This document shows, piece by piece, positions 24,179 through 31,989 of a stretch of 31,989 bases of DNA. Below the pieces are notes generated by a model. It was given only the letters and a program-made list of their open reading frames with translations, was not told the origin of the DNA and did no database searches. The first letter of the stretch is position 1. Every line of letters begins with the position of its first letter. Both the position numbers and the translations under genes were made by a program. The DNA comes from Desulfatitalea sp. UBA4791 (GTDB lineage Bacteria > Desulfobacterota > Desulfobacteria > Desulfobacterales > Desulfosarcinaceae), in contig DHGT01000085.1 in NCBI GenBank assembly GCA_002402905.1, forward strand, positions 1 through 31,989, written 5' to 3'.

Positions 24179-24748
24179 TCACTCGACCAGTTTTCTCCCG
24201 ATGGCGCGCGCCTCTTCGAGCAAGGCCCGGTTTTTCCCGGCGGCAAGCACATGGCTGTCGGTATGCACGATCCGCCCCACCTCCTCGATCCCCAAACCGG
24301 TCCCGGCCATGCCCGCCAGCCACCGAATCGAGCGTTGGTATTGCTCCGCATCGGGTGCACCCTGGGAGATGACCAGGGCGAAACGCTTGCCCGGCGGCAC
24401 GGCCGTGAGGTACCCGCCCCCCTCTTTGGGCGGATAGAGCGAATAGAGACGGTCCACGAAGAGCTTCATCTGGCCGCAAATGCGGTACATGTAGATCGGA
24501 CAACCGATGACCACCGCATCGCACGTTTTCATCATTTCCAGATAGGGGGAGAGCCCGTCCTTCTGGGCGCAGATCCCGTGCCGGGTGCGGCATGACAGGC
24601 ATCCCATGCACCCCTTCATATCCAGGGTGTGCAGGTGGGCCTCGGTGGTTTCGGCGCCGGCCTCCCGCGCGCCGTCCAGCATGGCGTGGATCAAGGTTGA
24701 GGTATTGCCTTTCTTACGTGGACTTCCGTTTATGGCCAGTACCTGCAT
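24179..24748 (-). CDS. Flavodoxin-fold NAD(P)H-dependent FMN reductase family protein
   Basis: This 189-residue protein has the FMN phosphate-binding loop GSPRKKGNTS near its start, the CMGCLSC cysteine motif and GCPIYMYRICGQMKLFVDR, typical of the NADPH-dependent FMN reductase/iron-sulfur flavoprotein-like family common in anaerobes. It is a cytosolic electron-transfer or quinone/flavin reductase; the physiological partner is unknown. GAGGGAG precedes the ATG. It lies 30 bases after a small secreted protein gene and may be co-transcribed with the pilus operon, ending at the terminator at 24113. Confidence 0.9.
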   Translation of the reverse strand: MQVLAINGSPRKKGNTSTLIHAMLDGAREAGAETTEAHLHTLDMKGCMGCLSCRTRHGICAQKDGLSPYLEMMKTCDAVVIGCPIYMYRICGQMKLFVDRLYSLYPPKEGGGYLTAVPPGKRFALVISQGAPDAEQYQRSIRWLAGMAGTGLGIEEVGRIVHTDSHVLAAGKNRALLEEARAIGRKLVE

Positions 24749-24778
24749 GGGTCACTCCCTCATTCCATTAGTTTTCCG

Positions 24779-25183
24779 TTATTCGGCGGTCCCGCCGGGG
24801 CTCCATTCCCAGGAGGCATTGTTATGAATGCGGGTAATCGTGATGCGGCACGCCTTCCGGATACCATCTGCGTCTCGGTACGTGACCTCGGCATCGCAAG
24901 GCACCAGCATCTTGCGAAAGTTCACCTGCTTGCCGTCCATGCCCACGACAATGGTGCCCCTGTCGACGAAATATTCTTCACCGCCGGTCGTGATCACCGC
25001 GCCGCGGATCTTCGATTGGATGCTCACCCGATGGATCGGCTCGGAACGCCCTCCCTCTTCGGCGACAATGGCACGCCTTGGCATTTTCTTTTCGGCCGCC
25101 CAGCTCTCGGCCACGGTTAGACAGAGGCCAACAACCACTATCATGATGGTCATCTGCTTTGCTATGCGAACTATACGTTTCAT
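24779..25183 (-). CDS. Small secreted protein of unknown function at the end of the pilus operon
   Basis: This 134-residue protein has a clear signal peptide (basic MKRIVRIAK, a hydrophobic core, then ESWA-AEKK). The mature part is predicted to be mostly beta: SIQSKIRGAVITTGGEEYFVDRG and VTYRDADGIRKACRITITRI in two pieces. The two cysteines are too few to define a fold. AAAGGATG lies eight bases before the ATG at 25183; the frame extends to 25282 but overlaps pilY1. It is 58 bases after pilY1, so it may be a pilus accessory or periplasmic protein. I do not recognise the family. Confidence 0.75.
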   Translation of the reverse strand: MKRIVRIAKQMTIMIVVVGLCLTVAESWAAEKKMPRRAIVAEEGGRSEPIHRVSIQSKIRGAVITTGGEEYFVDRGTIVVGMDGKQVNFRKMLVPCDAEVTYRDADGIRKACRITITRIHNNASWEWSPGGTAE

Positions 25184-25241
25184 GGTTATCATCCTTTTGA
25201 GTGAATTCCAGTCGAACCCCTGTTCTGACTGGGAGAAAATG

Positions 25242-28200
25242 TTACATGTCCCACCAGTCGATAATCCGGCCTCTGAAGTCAAATGGCGGCTTGGCGTCGA
25301 TTTCCAATATCCGTCCGGTACTCAGCTGGATAAAGGCCCGAACGCCTTCTTCCTGACCGGCGTGGATACCGGCACTCGGTGGCGGTACGCCGATGAAACT
25401 GCCGGGCATCTTGACTTCCACCACCTCTTCGGAACTGCCGCCCACGTTGATGTAGGTGGGGTTGTCGATTTCGAAGATCTGGCTCGTATATCCCGTACCG
25501 GTGGCGTAGTAAACGGCATAGAAACCCGTCTCTCCGCCGAAACCACAGATGTCGTTGTTGGGGACGAAGGCCGCCACGAACACCATACCGCCCAATACCG
25601 ACGGTTTGCTGACGATGCGTTCCGAGGGGCCGGTGCCATAGGTTTCCAGAGTCCGATACCAGCCATCGTACTCATTGCGGATGTGATATTCCAGTTCATC
25701 GAAGCCGCCGCTGGAGCCAAATGGGCTGCCTCCTATCAATGCACTGCCATTGGTGGTGGTGACGATCGAATTGCTGTAGAACAAATCGCCGCGATCCACC
25801 GTCTTGGTGCTGCTGAAGCTATGGTAATAGCTTTCATTGTCCTCGTTGCTGTTGAAGAAGGGGTCCTTGACGCCATAGAGATACTGCTGGTCGCTGTTGG
25901 CGATATCGGCATTGTTGATGTACCGGCCCGTGCCGAAATAGATCCACACATTGTCGACGTTCAGATCCGGGTATACCTCCACGCTGGCCGACAACGGGGC
26001 CGTGATCGGGCGATCGGAATCGAACATCTTGGAGAGCACCCAGTTGTTGGGGTCCTCTACATAGCCATACGGCTTTGTGGGATCGAAATCGTCGTCCCAT
26101 TGGCAGTTGCTGCACGGTATGGCAATTTTGTAAACACTGCCCTTCCACTTATTGCTGGCGAAAAAGGCATCGCCGGCATAGATCGCATCGACGTTGTAGT
26201 TCAGGTTCTTGTCGAAGGATATGGGCTCGTTGAAGAAGGCGTTGCTGTCCAGCGGGCCGAAACGCTTGAGCTGCTGCCCGGTGGCCATATCGACCACATA
26301 GAGATAGCCGTCCTGGGTGCTGGTGCCGTCGTAGTCCGTCGGCCCGGATCCGAACGACAGGTACCAGTTGTCGCCGACCTTCAACGGCACGGGACGCGAG
26401 CGGCTCATGGAAAGATCCTCATAGGTGCGCTCCCACATCAGGCGCGGGTTGCGCGGGTCGGTGATGTCGATCATGAAATAGGTGGGGTAGAAGTCGCGCA
26501 GCTCCACCGAACCGCTGCCGAAATCCTCCTCCACGGTAATATGCTTGGCCCCCATGTTGAGCCCCATCACCAGGAAGGTGCCCCAGTTGGGTTCGCTATC
26601 GCTGTCCGAATAGTGGGTATCGTCCGGCAGAATCTTGGCATCGAACACCCTCGGCTTGCCGTCGACCAGGTAGGTGTGGGTGTAACCTTGATGGGCTATC
26701 CATTTCAGGTGCGGCAGGACGCTCTGGGGAATGAAGGCCCACAGCTCGTCTCCGATCCGCTCCGTGGTGCTGTCCGGCCGCTGATACTCCCGGCTCGACC
26801 TGTCATATTTCCAACTGGTAAACGCATGCAGCATGCCGCCATTGGATCCGACGTAGACGACCGTCTCCCGGTTTTTCACCGCATTCCAGTAGGTCAAATA
26901 GGACTCGTCGGAATAGATGGTGTGATATTGATCCGGCGGTTGGGCCACGGTCACCGGCGTGGAGTCGACGATGTCGCTCAATCGCCACGTTTCCCCGTCC
27001 AGGGTGCGATTGCGCAGTCCGCTGACGTCGGTGCCGCGCACCCACTGGATGATATTGGTCACGCGTGCATCATGGGTGATTCCCAATCGGGCGCCGCCGT
27101 CTCCCCAGTCGTCGTCTTCGATCACCCCCAGATAGGGCTTGATGAGTCCGGCGGTCGTGGTGTCGAACGTGATCGCCTCGCCCGCCGTGTCGAACATATC
27201 CACCGTCGATTCATCCACGGCCGAATCGACGTTCGTGTCCACATAGGTGAAAATTCGCCGCGTAGCCGGGTCTCGGGTCGCCAGACGCTTGCCGGCTTCG
27301 AAGATGGGCTGGATATCTTCCAGGGCCACCTCCAGGCCGTTGCGCAGGACCTTGGTGTCCCCATCACTGCCCGTGACGAATTCCACGGTCAGGTCGTTTT
27401 CGTCCAGGGTGGCATTCTGGTTGGTATCTTCGTGCATCACGCCGTAGGCATCCACCCATAGCGATTGCAGATAACCCAGCCACCTGGCCTCATCCAGACC
27501 CTCGGTGACCGTGCCACGGAAATAGGCCTGCACCACGTGCCCCTCCCCCTCGCTGTTGGTGGCCAACACCGAGGCCGAGGTACCGGACGCGGCGCGCTTG
27601 AGGATATCGGTGATCGCTGCCAGCAGGTCTTTTTCCAATTTATAACCGTCTCTGGCCTCGAAGTAGGTGTCCGGAACGCCGTTGCCGTCCTCGTCCCATT
27701 CGATGTCCAGGTCCGGCCGGTTGTTCTCGTTCTTGTCCTCGAAACCACCATTGCGGGCCGCATCCTGGAGCAATGCGGCGGCACGAGTGTCTTCATCCCC
27801 GCTGGAGTCGAACGCAGCGTAAATGGCATACAGGATCAGGTTCTGGGGATCTGTCAAGTCATCCCGCAGATCCTGGGTGCGGGCATAAAAGGCCAGGTCG
27901 TCCAGGTAATCGCTGCCGCCGGTGGGCGTGACATAGCCATCACTGCCGTCCCCGTCGTAATCTTTGTACATACTTGGCACGTTGACATCTTCATTGGAGG
28001 CGCCGTCGGTGAGCAGGATGACGAAGCTCTTGGCACACTCTACGTATTCGGTTCCGTTGTGCCACGGATCGTCCCCGATGTTGTTATTGGGAACTGCACC
28101 GCTTTTGTAACCCAGCCCAGATTGGGGGTCTTCCTGCTTGAAGTACTGCATGGCCACGTAAAAGGATTCGGCCAGGGGCGTGGATGTATCGCAGCCCGTA

Positions 28201-29663
28201 TTCTGCAGGTCGGTGATCAATGTCGTCATGTTGGTGCCGATGACATGATCGACGTACCCGCCGCCGGAATACGTATTGAACCAGACGTTGCCCCAGCGGG
28301 CCTTGTCGCCGATGCGCTGCAGGATGCCCACGAGATTGCCGTCGGCCATGAAATCATCGGGTTCGTAATTTCGATCCTTTTGAACCCGGATTGGAAAACT
28401 TTTGATTAGTGAATTAGAGCTATTGTAAACCCTGATATAACCTCCATCAATTTTATACCAGTAGTTACCGTCGTAAGGTGATACGGCTGGATTCGCAGCT
28501 GTATTGAAAGTCCTTCTCCATTTCCTGGAGGTTTGAACCGGAATCTCACCATAAACGACTTCGTTGCCGCCGCCCGTGCGGGCGGTGACTTTGCCGCCCA
28601 TCAACACCTTACGCAGCACGTCGATGCGCCGCATGCTGAGCCAATTGAGCCAGTTCCCGTCCCACAGCTGCTGATTGACGATGTCCGCGTCAGTCAGCGT
28701 GGCGGCCGATCCGGTAAGGGTCTCTACGTCCCAGCGGCTGTTGGTCATGTCGTAGTCGATCTTTTTATAGGCATGGTAAAAAACGTTGCTGACACTTTTG
28801 TAGAAATAGTCCGGGTTTAGATAACCATAATAGCGTTTGGGATTGGCTTCATCACGAAAGATCACGTGGAGCCTCGGCGCCGTAGCACTGTTGGCATCAT
28901 AGGCCCGGATATCGCGTTTTCCCAATGTGCCGGTGATGCGAAATACCATGCTGTTGCCGGACACCCACCCCTCGCGGCCGACAATTTCCTGGACGATACT
29001 GCTAAGGTCCGGGGTTGGGTATGAACTCCCGGCATACCATGAGGCGACACTATTCCAGGCAACCGTTGCATCGGTACCGTCGCGGTGTTTGAGGTTATCG
29101 GCGACGGTAGTGAAGGGGCTGGCATCGTCGCTGTCCTCGCCTTCGATCAGCAGATGGGTGGTTTGAACGTTTTCGGCGTTAGCCCTGAATTCAAGGTAGG
29201 CACTGACAATGGCTGCCCCCTGGGGAATGCTCACATTCTGGAAACGGATGCCGACGATGCTGTTATTTTCGTCAACCTCAAAGCCGGCCAGGTCCAGATC
29301 GCCGTTGTTATAGTAAAGCACGCTGCCGCTGGATGTCCGTTCTTCGGCATCATCCTGATAGGAAATGACCTGGTAGGTATTGGTGATCTCATTGATCCTA
29401 TTATACGGTTCCCCTGAAAACAGCGCATCGGTCACATCACCGTCGTCGTTGCTGGGATAGGTGCCATAGGCATTGAAGTTCATACTGCCCGAGTTGTCCA
29501 GGATGATCATGATGTTGGGCGGCACGGACTGTGAGTTGAAGATGGGAAAGGCCGAGTAGTCGGCCATGACCGGTTCCGTGTGAGCACCGGCCGGGGTCGT
29601 GAACAGCGGCAGAAGAAAGGCCATGATCGCAATCGCAACAATCAGATTCATATGCTTTTTCAT
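25242..29663 (-). CDS. pilY1: PilY1-like type IV pilus tip adhesin/assembly protein
   Basis: This 1473-residue exported protein has a signal peptide (1-27), then a von Willebrand A-type region with the MIDAS motif DNSGS (56-60). The C-terminal half is the PilY1 beta-propeller domain, marked by YVGSNGGMLHAFTSW, DGKPRVFDA and YVVDMATGQQLKRFG. Asp-rich stretches such as DEDGNGVPD and DTNQNATLDEND could bind calcium, as established for Pseudomonas PilY1. PilY1 primes pilus assembly with the minor pilins and acts at the tip in adhesion and surface sensing. GGAGG lies nine bases before the ATG at 29663; ten extra codons upstream are not used. Gene order pilW-pilV-pilX-pilY1 supports the call. Confidence 0.92.
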   Translation of the reverse strand: MKKHMNLIVAIAIMAFLLPLFTTPAGAHTEPVMADYSAFPIFNSQSVPPNIMIILDNSGSMNFNAYGTYPSNDDGDVTDALFSGEPYNRINEITNTYQVISYQDDAEERTSSGSVLYYNNGDLDLAGFEVDENNSIVGIRFQNVSIPQGAAIVSAYLEFRANAENVQTTHLLIEGEDSDDASPFTTVADNLKHRDGTDATVAWNSVASWYAGSSYPTPDLSSIVQEIVGREGWVSGNSMVFRITGTLGKRDIRAYDANSATAPRLHVIFRDEANPKRYYGYLNPDYFYKSVSNVFYHAYKKIDYDMTNSRWDVETLTGSAATLTDADIVNQQLWDGNWLNWLSMRRIDVLRKVLMGGKVTARTGGGNEVVYGEIPVQTSRKWRRTFNTAANPAVSPYDGNYWYKIDGGYIRVYNSSNSLIKSFPIRVQKDRNYEPDDFMADGNLVGILQRIGDKARWGNVWFNTYSGGGYVDHVIGTNMTTLITDLQNTGCDTSTPLAESFYVAMQYFKQEDPQSGLGYKSGAVPNNNIGDDPWHNGTEYVECAKSFVILLTDGASNEDVNVPSMYKDYDGDGSDGYVTPTGGSDYLDDLAFYARTQDLRDDLTDPQNLILYAIYAAFDSSGDEDTRAAALLQDAARNGGFEDKNENNRPDLDIEWDEDGNGVPDTYFEARDGYKLEKDLLAAITDILKRAASGTSASVLATNSEGEGHVVQAYFRGTVTEGLDEARWLGYLQSLWVDAYGVMHEDTNQNATLDENDLTVEFVTGSDGDTKVLRNGLEVALEDIQPIFEAGKRLATRDPATRRIFTYVDTNVDSAVDESTVDMFDTAGEAITFDTTTAGLIKPYLGVIEDDDWGDGGARLGITHDARVTNIIQWVRGTDVSGLRNRTLDGETWRLSDIVDSTPVTVAQPPDQYHTIYSDESYLTYWNAVKNRETVVYVGSNGGMLHAFTSWKYDRSSREYQRPDSTTERIGDELWAFIPQSVLPHLKWIAHQGYTHTYLVDGKPRVFDAKILPDDTHYSDSDSEPNWGTFLVMGLNMGAKHITVEEDFGSGSVELRDFYPTYFMIDITDPRNPRLMWERTYEDLSMSRSRPVPLKVGDNWYLSFGSGPTDYDGTSTQDGYLYVVDMATGQQLKRFGPLDSNAFFNEPISFDKNLNYNVDAIYAGDAFFASNKWKGSVYKIAIPCSNCQWDDDFDPTKPYGYVEDPNNWVLSKMFDSDRPITAPLSASVEVYPDLNVDNVWIYFGTGRYINNADIANSDQQYLYGVKDPFFNSNEDNESYYHSFSSTKTVDRGDLFYSNSIVTTTNGSALIGGSPFGSSGGFDELEYHIRNEYDGWYRTLETYGTGPSERIVSKPSVLGGMVFVAAFVPNNDICGFGGETGFYAVYYATGTGYTSQIFEIDNPTYINVGGSSEEVVEVKMPGSFIGVPPPSAGIHAGQEEGVRAFIQLSTGRILEIDAKPPFDFRGRIIDWWDM

Positions 29664-29665
29664 GA

Positions 29666-30301
29666 TTATAGTCCTCCGGGAACATCGACCCATCTGTATA
29701 TGGCGCGTATGGTGTGGGTGTTGCCTGAATCATCCCTGCCCGTGCTGACCAAACGGAAATGGGTGGCCCGGTCGGCGCCGCTGCCGATGCCTTCCGCTCC
29801 GGCGCCGAACTCCACGCCGCCGCCGGACATCTGGATACCGCCCAGGTTGATCACGTTGATATCGGCCGGAACGTCACAGCCATCCATGCTGATGTCGGCC
29901 GCTTCCGCGCTCTGCTCCTCATCCACGTCGTCGTTGAGATCCGCCGTCGAATCGCGCCCCTCGAACCCGTAGATCCGGTTGAGGATCGCCTGGGCAGGAT
30001 CGGCTTCGTCATCGGCATTGAGGAACTGGACGCAGCCGGCTCTGTTCGGATCTTCCGCCTGGATCGGATCCCCCTGGGGATAGACCAGTCGGATGAACTT
30101 GGGCGTGGCGTAAATGCCGCTGTCGCCGCTGTAAAAGGCGACCTTGTCGAACTTGTAGTTGCCGGCCATGTTGACATCCTGGGAGCTGAAATTCATCATC
30201 GTCAGCGTCAGGGCGCTCACGGCGATCAATACCAGCATCACGATCAGGATCACCGAACCGTTCTGGTTTCTGTAGATGTGTGGACTCGGATGTAGCTTCA
30301 T
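29666..30301 (-). CDS. pilX: PilX-like type IV pilus minor pilin
   Basis: This 211-residue protein has a short cytoplasmic start, then NQNGSVILIVMLVLIAVSALTL (13-34, given here as one hydrophobic helix), the PilX N-terminal pattern. The classical G|FTLxE site is degenerate (NGSVILIV), as usual for PilX, which lacks the conserved Glu5. The C-terminal domain is acidic and glycine-rich. AAGGAG lies seven bases before the ATG. Its stop is two bases before the pilY1 start codon, so the two are coupled. It forms part of the tip-priming complex with PilV, PilW and PilY1. Confidence 0.85.
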   Translation of the reverse strand: MKLHPSPHIYRNQNGSVILIVMLVLIAVSALTLTMMNFSSQDVNMAGNYKFDKVAFYSGDSGIYATPKFIRLVYPQGDPIQAEDPNRAGCVQFLNADDEADPAQAILNRIYGFEGRDSTADLNDDVDEEQSAEAADISMDGCDVPADINVINLGGIQMSGGGVEFGAGAEGIGSGADRATHFRLVSTGRDDSGNTHTIRAIYRWVDVPGGL

Positions 30302-30319
30302 ATTCTTCTCCTTCGGCGC

Positions 30320-30763
30320 CTACATGCGCGGTTTGAGCATCCTGAAGGTGACCGAACGGGGCATTCCGCCTTTGTCGACGTACGTGGAGGTTACCGTGAT
30401 CAACCGGACGTTGGGCAGGTTGGAATCATCCGCCATGGCCACCACGCCCGGCTCCGGATTTTCCGTAATCTCCCAGGTTACCTGGTAGTCCCCTCCGTCC
30501 CTCGGCTCGGTAATGGCCGCCGTCGGCTGGGTGGCGTTGGCATCCCAATCCATGGCAAAAATATCCTCGACGGTCTGCATGGCAAAGTGGGTGTTTTCAG
30601 TGGCGGTCTGGGCCAGGGAATTGCTGTCGATGCTCACGCTCTGGAACACATAGATGCCCAGGAGGCCTATACTGAAAATGGCCACGCCGATGACCGTCTC
30701 GAGCAGAGTGAACCCGCGCTGGTCCTTGTTGATGTTTTTTATTGATTTCAAGTAGCGTTTCAT
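30320..30763 (-). CDS. pilV: PilV-like type IV pilus minor pilin
   Basis: This 147-residue prepilin has the cleavage motif RG|FTLLETVIG: Gly17 is the last leader residue, and Glu22 is Glu5 of the mature protein. A single hydrophobic helix follows. The C-terminal GGDYQVTWEI and TVTSTYVDKGG segments match the PilV family. AGGAG precedes the ATG at 30763; the upstream TTG at 30772 is too close to it to be used. It is the minor pilin between PilW and PilX in the tip complex, processed by the prepilin peptidase. Confidence 0.88.
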   Translation of the reverse strand: MKRYLKSIKNINKDQRGFTLLETVIGVAIFSIGLLGIYVFQSVSIDSNSLAQTATENTHFAMQTVEDIFAMDWDANATQPTAAITEPRDGGDYQVTWEITENPEPGVVAMADDSNLPNVRLITVTSTYVDKGGMPRSVTFRMLKPRM

Positions 30764-30808
30764 TGCTTTCAAACTCCTGATCGACGCAGGTTACGATCGC
30801 CGGCCCCA

Positions 30809-31705
30809 TCAATAATTCCGCAGGGCCACGTCAAAGGTCAGCACCCGCCGCTTGAAGCGATCGGGCGGGTTCGGCGGGACGATCACCCGGTTTCCCACCG
30901 TATAGGTGTTGTTATCGACCATGTTTTCCGTCGACTCCCGTTCGGATATGGCCAGCAGAAAGACGCGCACCACGCGCACCCGCTCGAAATCCACCGCCCC
31001 CGCCAACTGACCGGTGCCGTCATCGGCGGCCGTGATCCAGTTGTCACCGTCCGTGTCGTCAGTTTCATCGATCACGCCGTCATCGTTGGTATCCAGAATG
31101 GCATCCAGGTTGCCGTTGCCGTCGGTGTCCACAGCCCACAGGATCCGGCCGTCCGGGTCGCCGTTGTAACGCTCCAGCATGCCGTCGCCATCCCTGTCGA
31201 AAGCGAAGGCCAGGCCAAAGGCGGCCACCCCGTCCGCCACCAGTTGAAAGCCGGCGACGCCGCCAGGATCCGCAGGGTTGGCGTTGCGATAAAGCCCCAT
31301 CCGCCCGTTCCCGTCCGGATCGTCGATCTGGTATTGGATCGTCTGAACCGTATCGGCGATGCCGTCATTGTCGTTATCGAGCCGCAGGGATTGATAATTC
31401 AGCGTCGGCTGGCCGTTGACCCAGGCAAAATTCTCGAAAGCATAACGACGGATCGGGCTGGTATCGCGTTGGGAGTTGTGAATGTCCCATGCCAGAACAT
31501 GGCTGGCGGCGCGCAGATTTTGCTGGATCTTGGAAACCTCGCGCTGGGTTACATAGGCCTTGGATTGAAGGGTGTAGGTGGAATAAGCGCCCAGCATGAC
31601 AATCGATCCCACGGCGAGAGCGATCATCAACTCGATCAGCGTCAATCCCCCCTGGGAACGAAAACCTGACACTTTCCGTCTGAAAAAATTCAGTTTGCTC
31701 TCCAT
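30809..31705 (-). CDS. pilW: PilW-like type IV pilus minor pilin with calcium-loop-like insert
   Basis: This 298-residue prepilin has the cleavage motif GG|LTLIELMIAL (cut after Gly20; Glu25 is Glu5 of the mature protein). The globular part contains up to six acidic loops of the EF-hand or thrombospondin-3 type: DNDNDGIAD (110-118), DPDGNGR (129-135), DRDGDGMLE (170-178), DTDGNGNLD (193-201), DTNDDGVID (205-213) and DTDGDNWIT (218-226). They suggest calcium binding in the mature pilin. AGGA lies eight bases before the ATG at 31705. The extension to 31888 overlaps the preceding pseudopilin gene and is not used. Confidence 0.87.
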   Translation of the reverse strand: MESKLNFFRRKVSGFRSQGGLTLIELMIALAVGSIVMLGAYSTYTLQSKAYVTQREVSKIQQNLRAASHVLAWDIHNSQRDTSPIRRYAFENFAWVNGQPTLNYQSLRLDNDNDGIADTVQTIQYQIDDPDGNGRMGLYRNANPADPGGVAGFQLVADGVAAFGLAFAFDRDGDGMLERYNGDPDGRILWAVDTDGNGNLDAILDTNDDGVIDETDDTDGDNWITAADDGTGQLAGAVDFERVRVVRVFLLAISERESTENMVDNNTYTVGNRVIVPPNPPDRFKRRVLTFDVALRNY

Positions 31706-31715
31706 CGTCGTATCC

Positions 31716-31989
31716 TTAATTCCATCCCGCCCCGGTCCAGCGGTTGACGCGGCATATGCCGGCGTATGTGGTTTCAACCCGATACCAGGTGTTGTCCACA
31801 CCTGAATCCAGATAGACGTTACCGAAGGTGGTGGCAAACCCCTGGGGTGTGAAAACCAACTGTGCGGCCGGAGCTGGATCCGCTGCATTGGGCGAATTGC
31901 CGAAGGTGACTTCTCCGCGGTACTTGGATAGATCCACCACCTCGCTGCTGAGGGATATCTGGTACTGGTTGGGTTGTGGGCTATTGAAA
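31716..31989 (-). CDS. FimT/GspH-like pseudopilin, C-terminal part (window edge)
   Basis: This is the C-terminal 90 or so codons of a minus-strand gene whose start lies beyond the window. The reading frame is open from 31989 and ends at TAA 31716-31718. Visible features are YRGEVTFG, LVFTPQG and ATTFGNVYLDSG, with a terminal TYAGICRVNRWTGAGWN segment. This beta-rich end fits the GspH/FimT/FimU pseudopilins that head such operons, and the gene lies just before pilW. The prepilin signal is not in view, so the family call is moderate. Confidence 0.65.
   Translation of the reverse strand, partial: FNSPQPNQYQISLSSEVVDLSKYRGEVTFGNSPNAADPAPAAQLVFTPQGFATTFGNVYLDSGVDNTWYRVETTYAGICRVNRWTGAGWN

Noticed and set aside
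24828..27461. 877-codon open frame on the plus strand opposite pilY1
   Set aside because: It is an antisense frame kept open by GC-rich codon use; it has no ribosome site or domain, while the minus strand encodes a clear PilY1.

Overview
The window looks like a GC-rich chromosomal segment of a Gram-negative anaerobe, most likely a deltaproteobacterium (Desulfobacterota, Desulfosarcina-like). This is inferred from gene content: many radical SAM enzymes, outer-membrane lipid-handling proteins and a type IV pilus minor-pilin locus. No rRNA, tRNA, CRISPR array or intact transposase was seen.

Positions 253-20579 form a large biosynthetic cluster resembling the aryl-polyene and ladderane-type FAS-II clusters. 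It has three transcription blocks. Block A (minus, 7057 down to 253) encodes an ACP, a ketosynthase fused to a chain-length-factor-like domain, a cobalamin-type radical SAM protein, a hotdog dehydratase, a second ACP and two paralogous small radical SAM proteins. Block B (plus, 7205-11044) runs divergently and encodes a second dehydratase, a FabG-type ketoreductase, a LolA-like carrier, a DUF3261-type lipoprotein and a second cobalamin-type radical SAM protein. Block C (minus, 20579 down to 11097) encodes a thioesterase, a FakA-FakB-type fatty acid kinase fusion, two TRL-like lipoproteins, a family 2 glycosyltransferase, an LpxL-like acyltransferase, a third ACP, a second ketosynthase, a PlsC acyltransferase, a third cobalamin-type radical SAM protein and a truncated THUMP methyltransferase. 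A plausible reading is that the ACP/KS/KR/DH enzymes build an unsaturated chain, the five radical SAM enzymes methylate, cyclise or rearrange it, the acyl- and glycosyltransferases attach it to a lipid, and the LolA/DUF3261 pair moves it to the outer membrane. The aryl-polyene starter genes (ammonia lyase, AMP ligase) and the MMPL exporter are absent from the window, so the product is unlikely to be a standard aryl polyene.

Positions 20953-24084 encode a 1043-residue protein with a PHP-like N-terminal region and a C-terminal membrane region, driven by a good sigma-70-like promoter. To its right, on the minus strand, lie a flavodoxin-fold oxidoreductase with a clear terminator, a small secreted protein, and a pilus operon (PilY1, PilX, PilV, PilW and a FimT/GspH-like pseudopilin cut by the window edge). 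Non-coding points of note are a perfect 48-bp palindrome before the second ketosynthase, a CACACG/CGTGTG operator-like array in the divergent promoter region, and simple repeats at the left edge.
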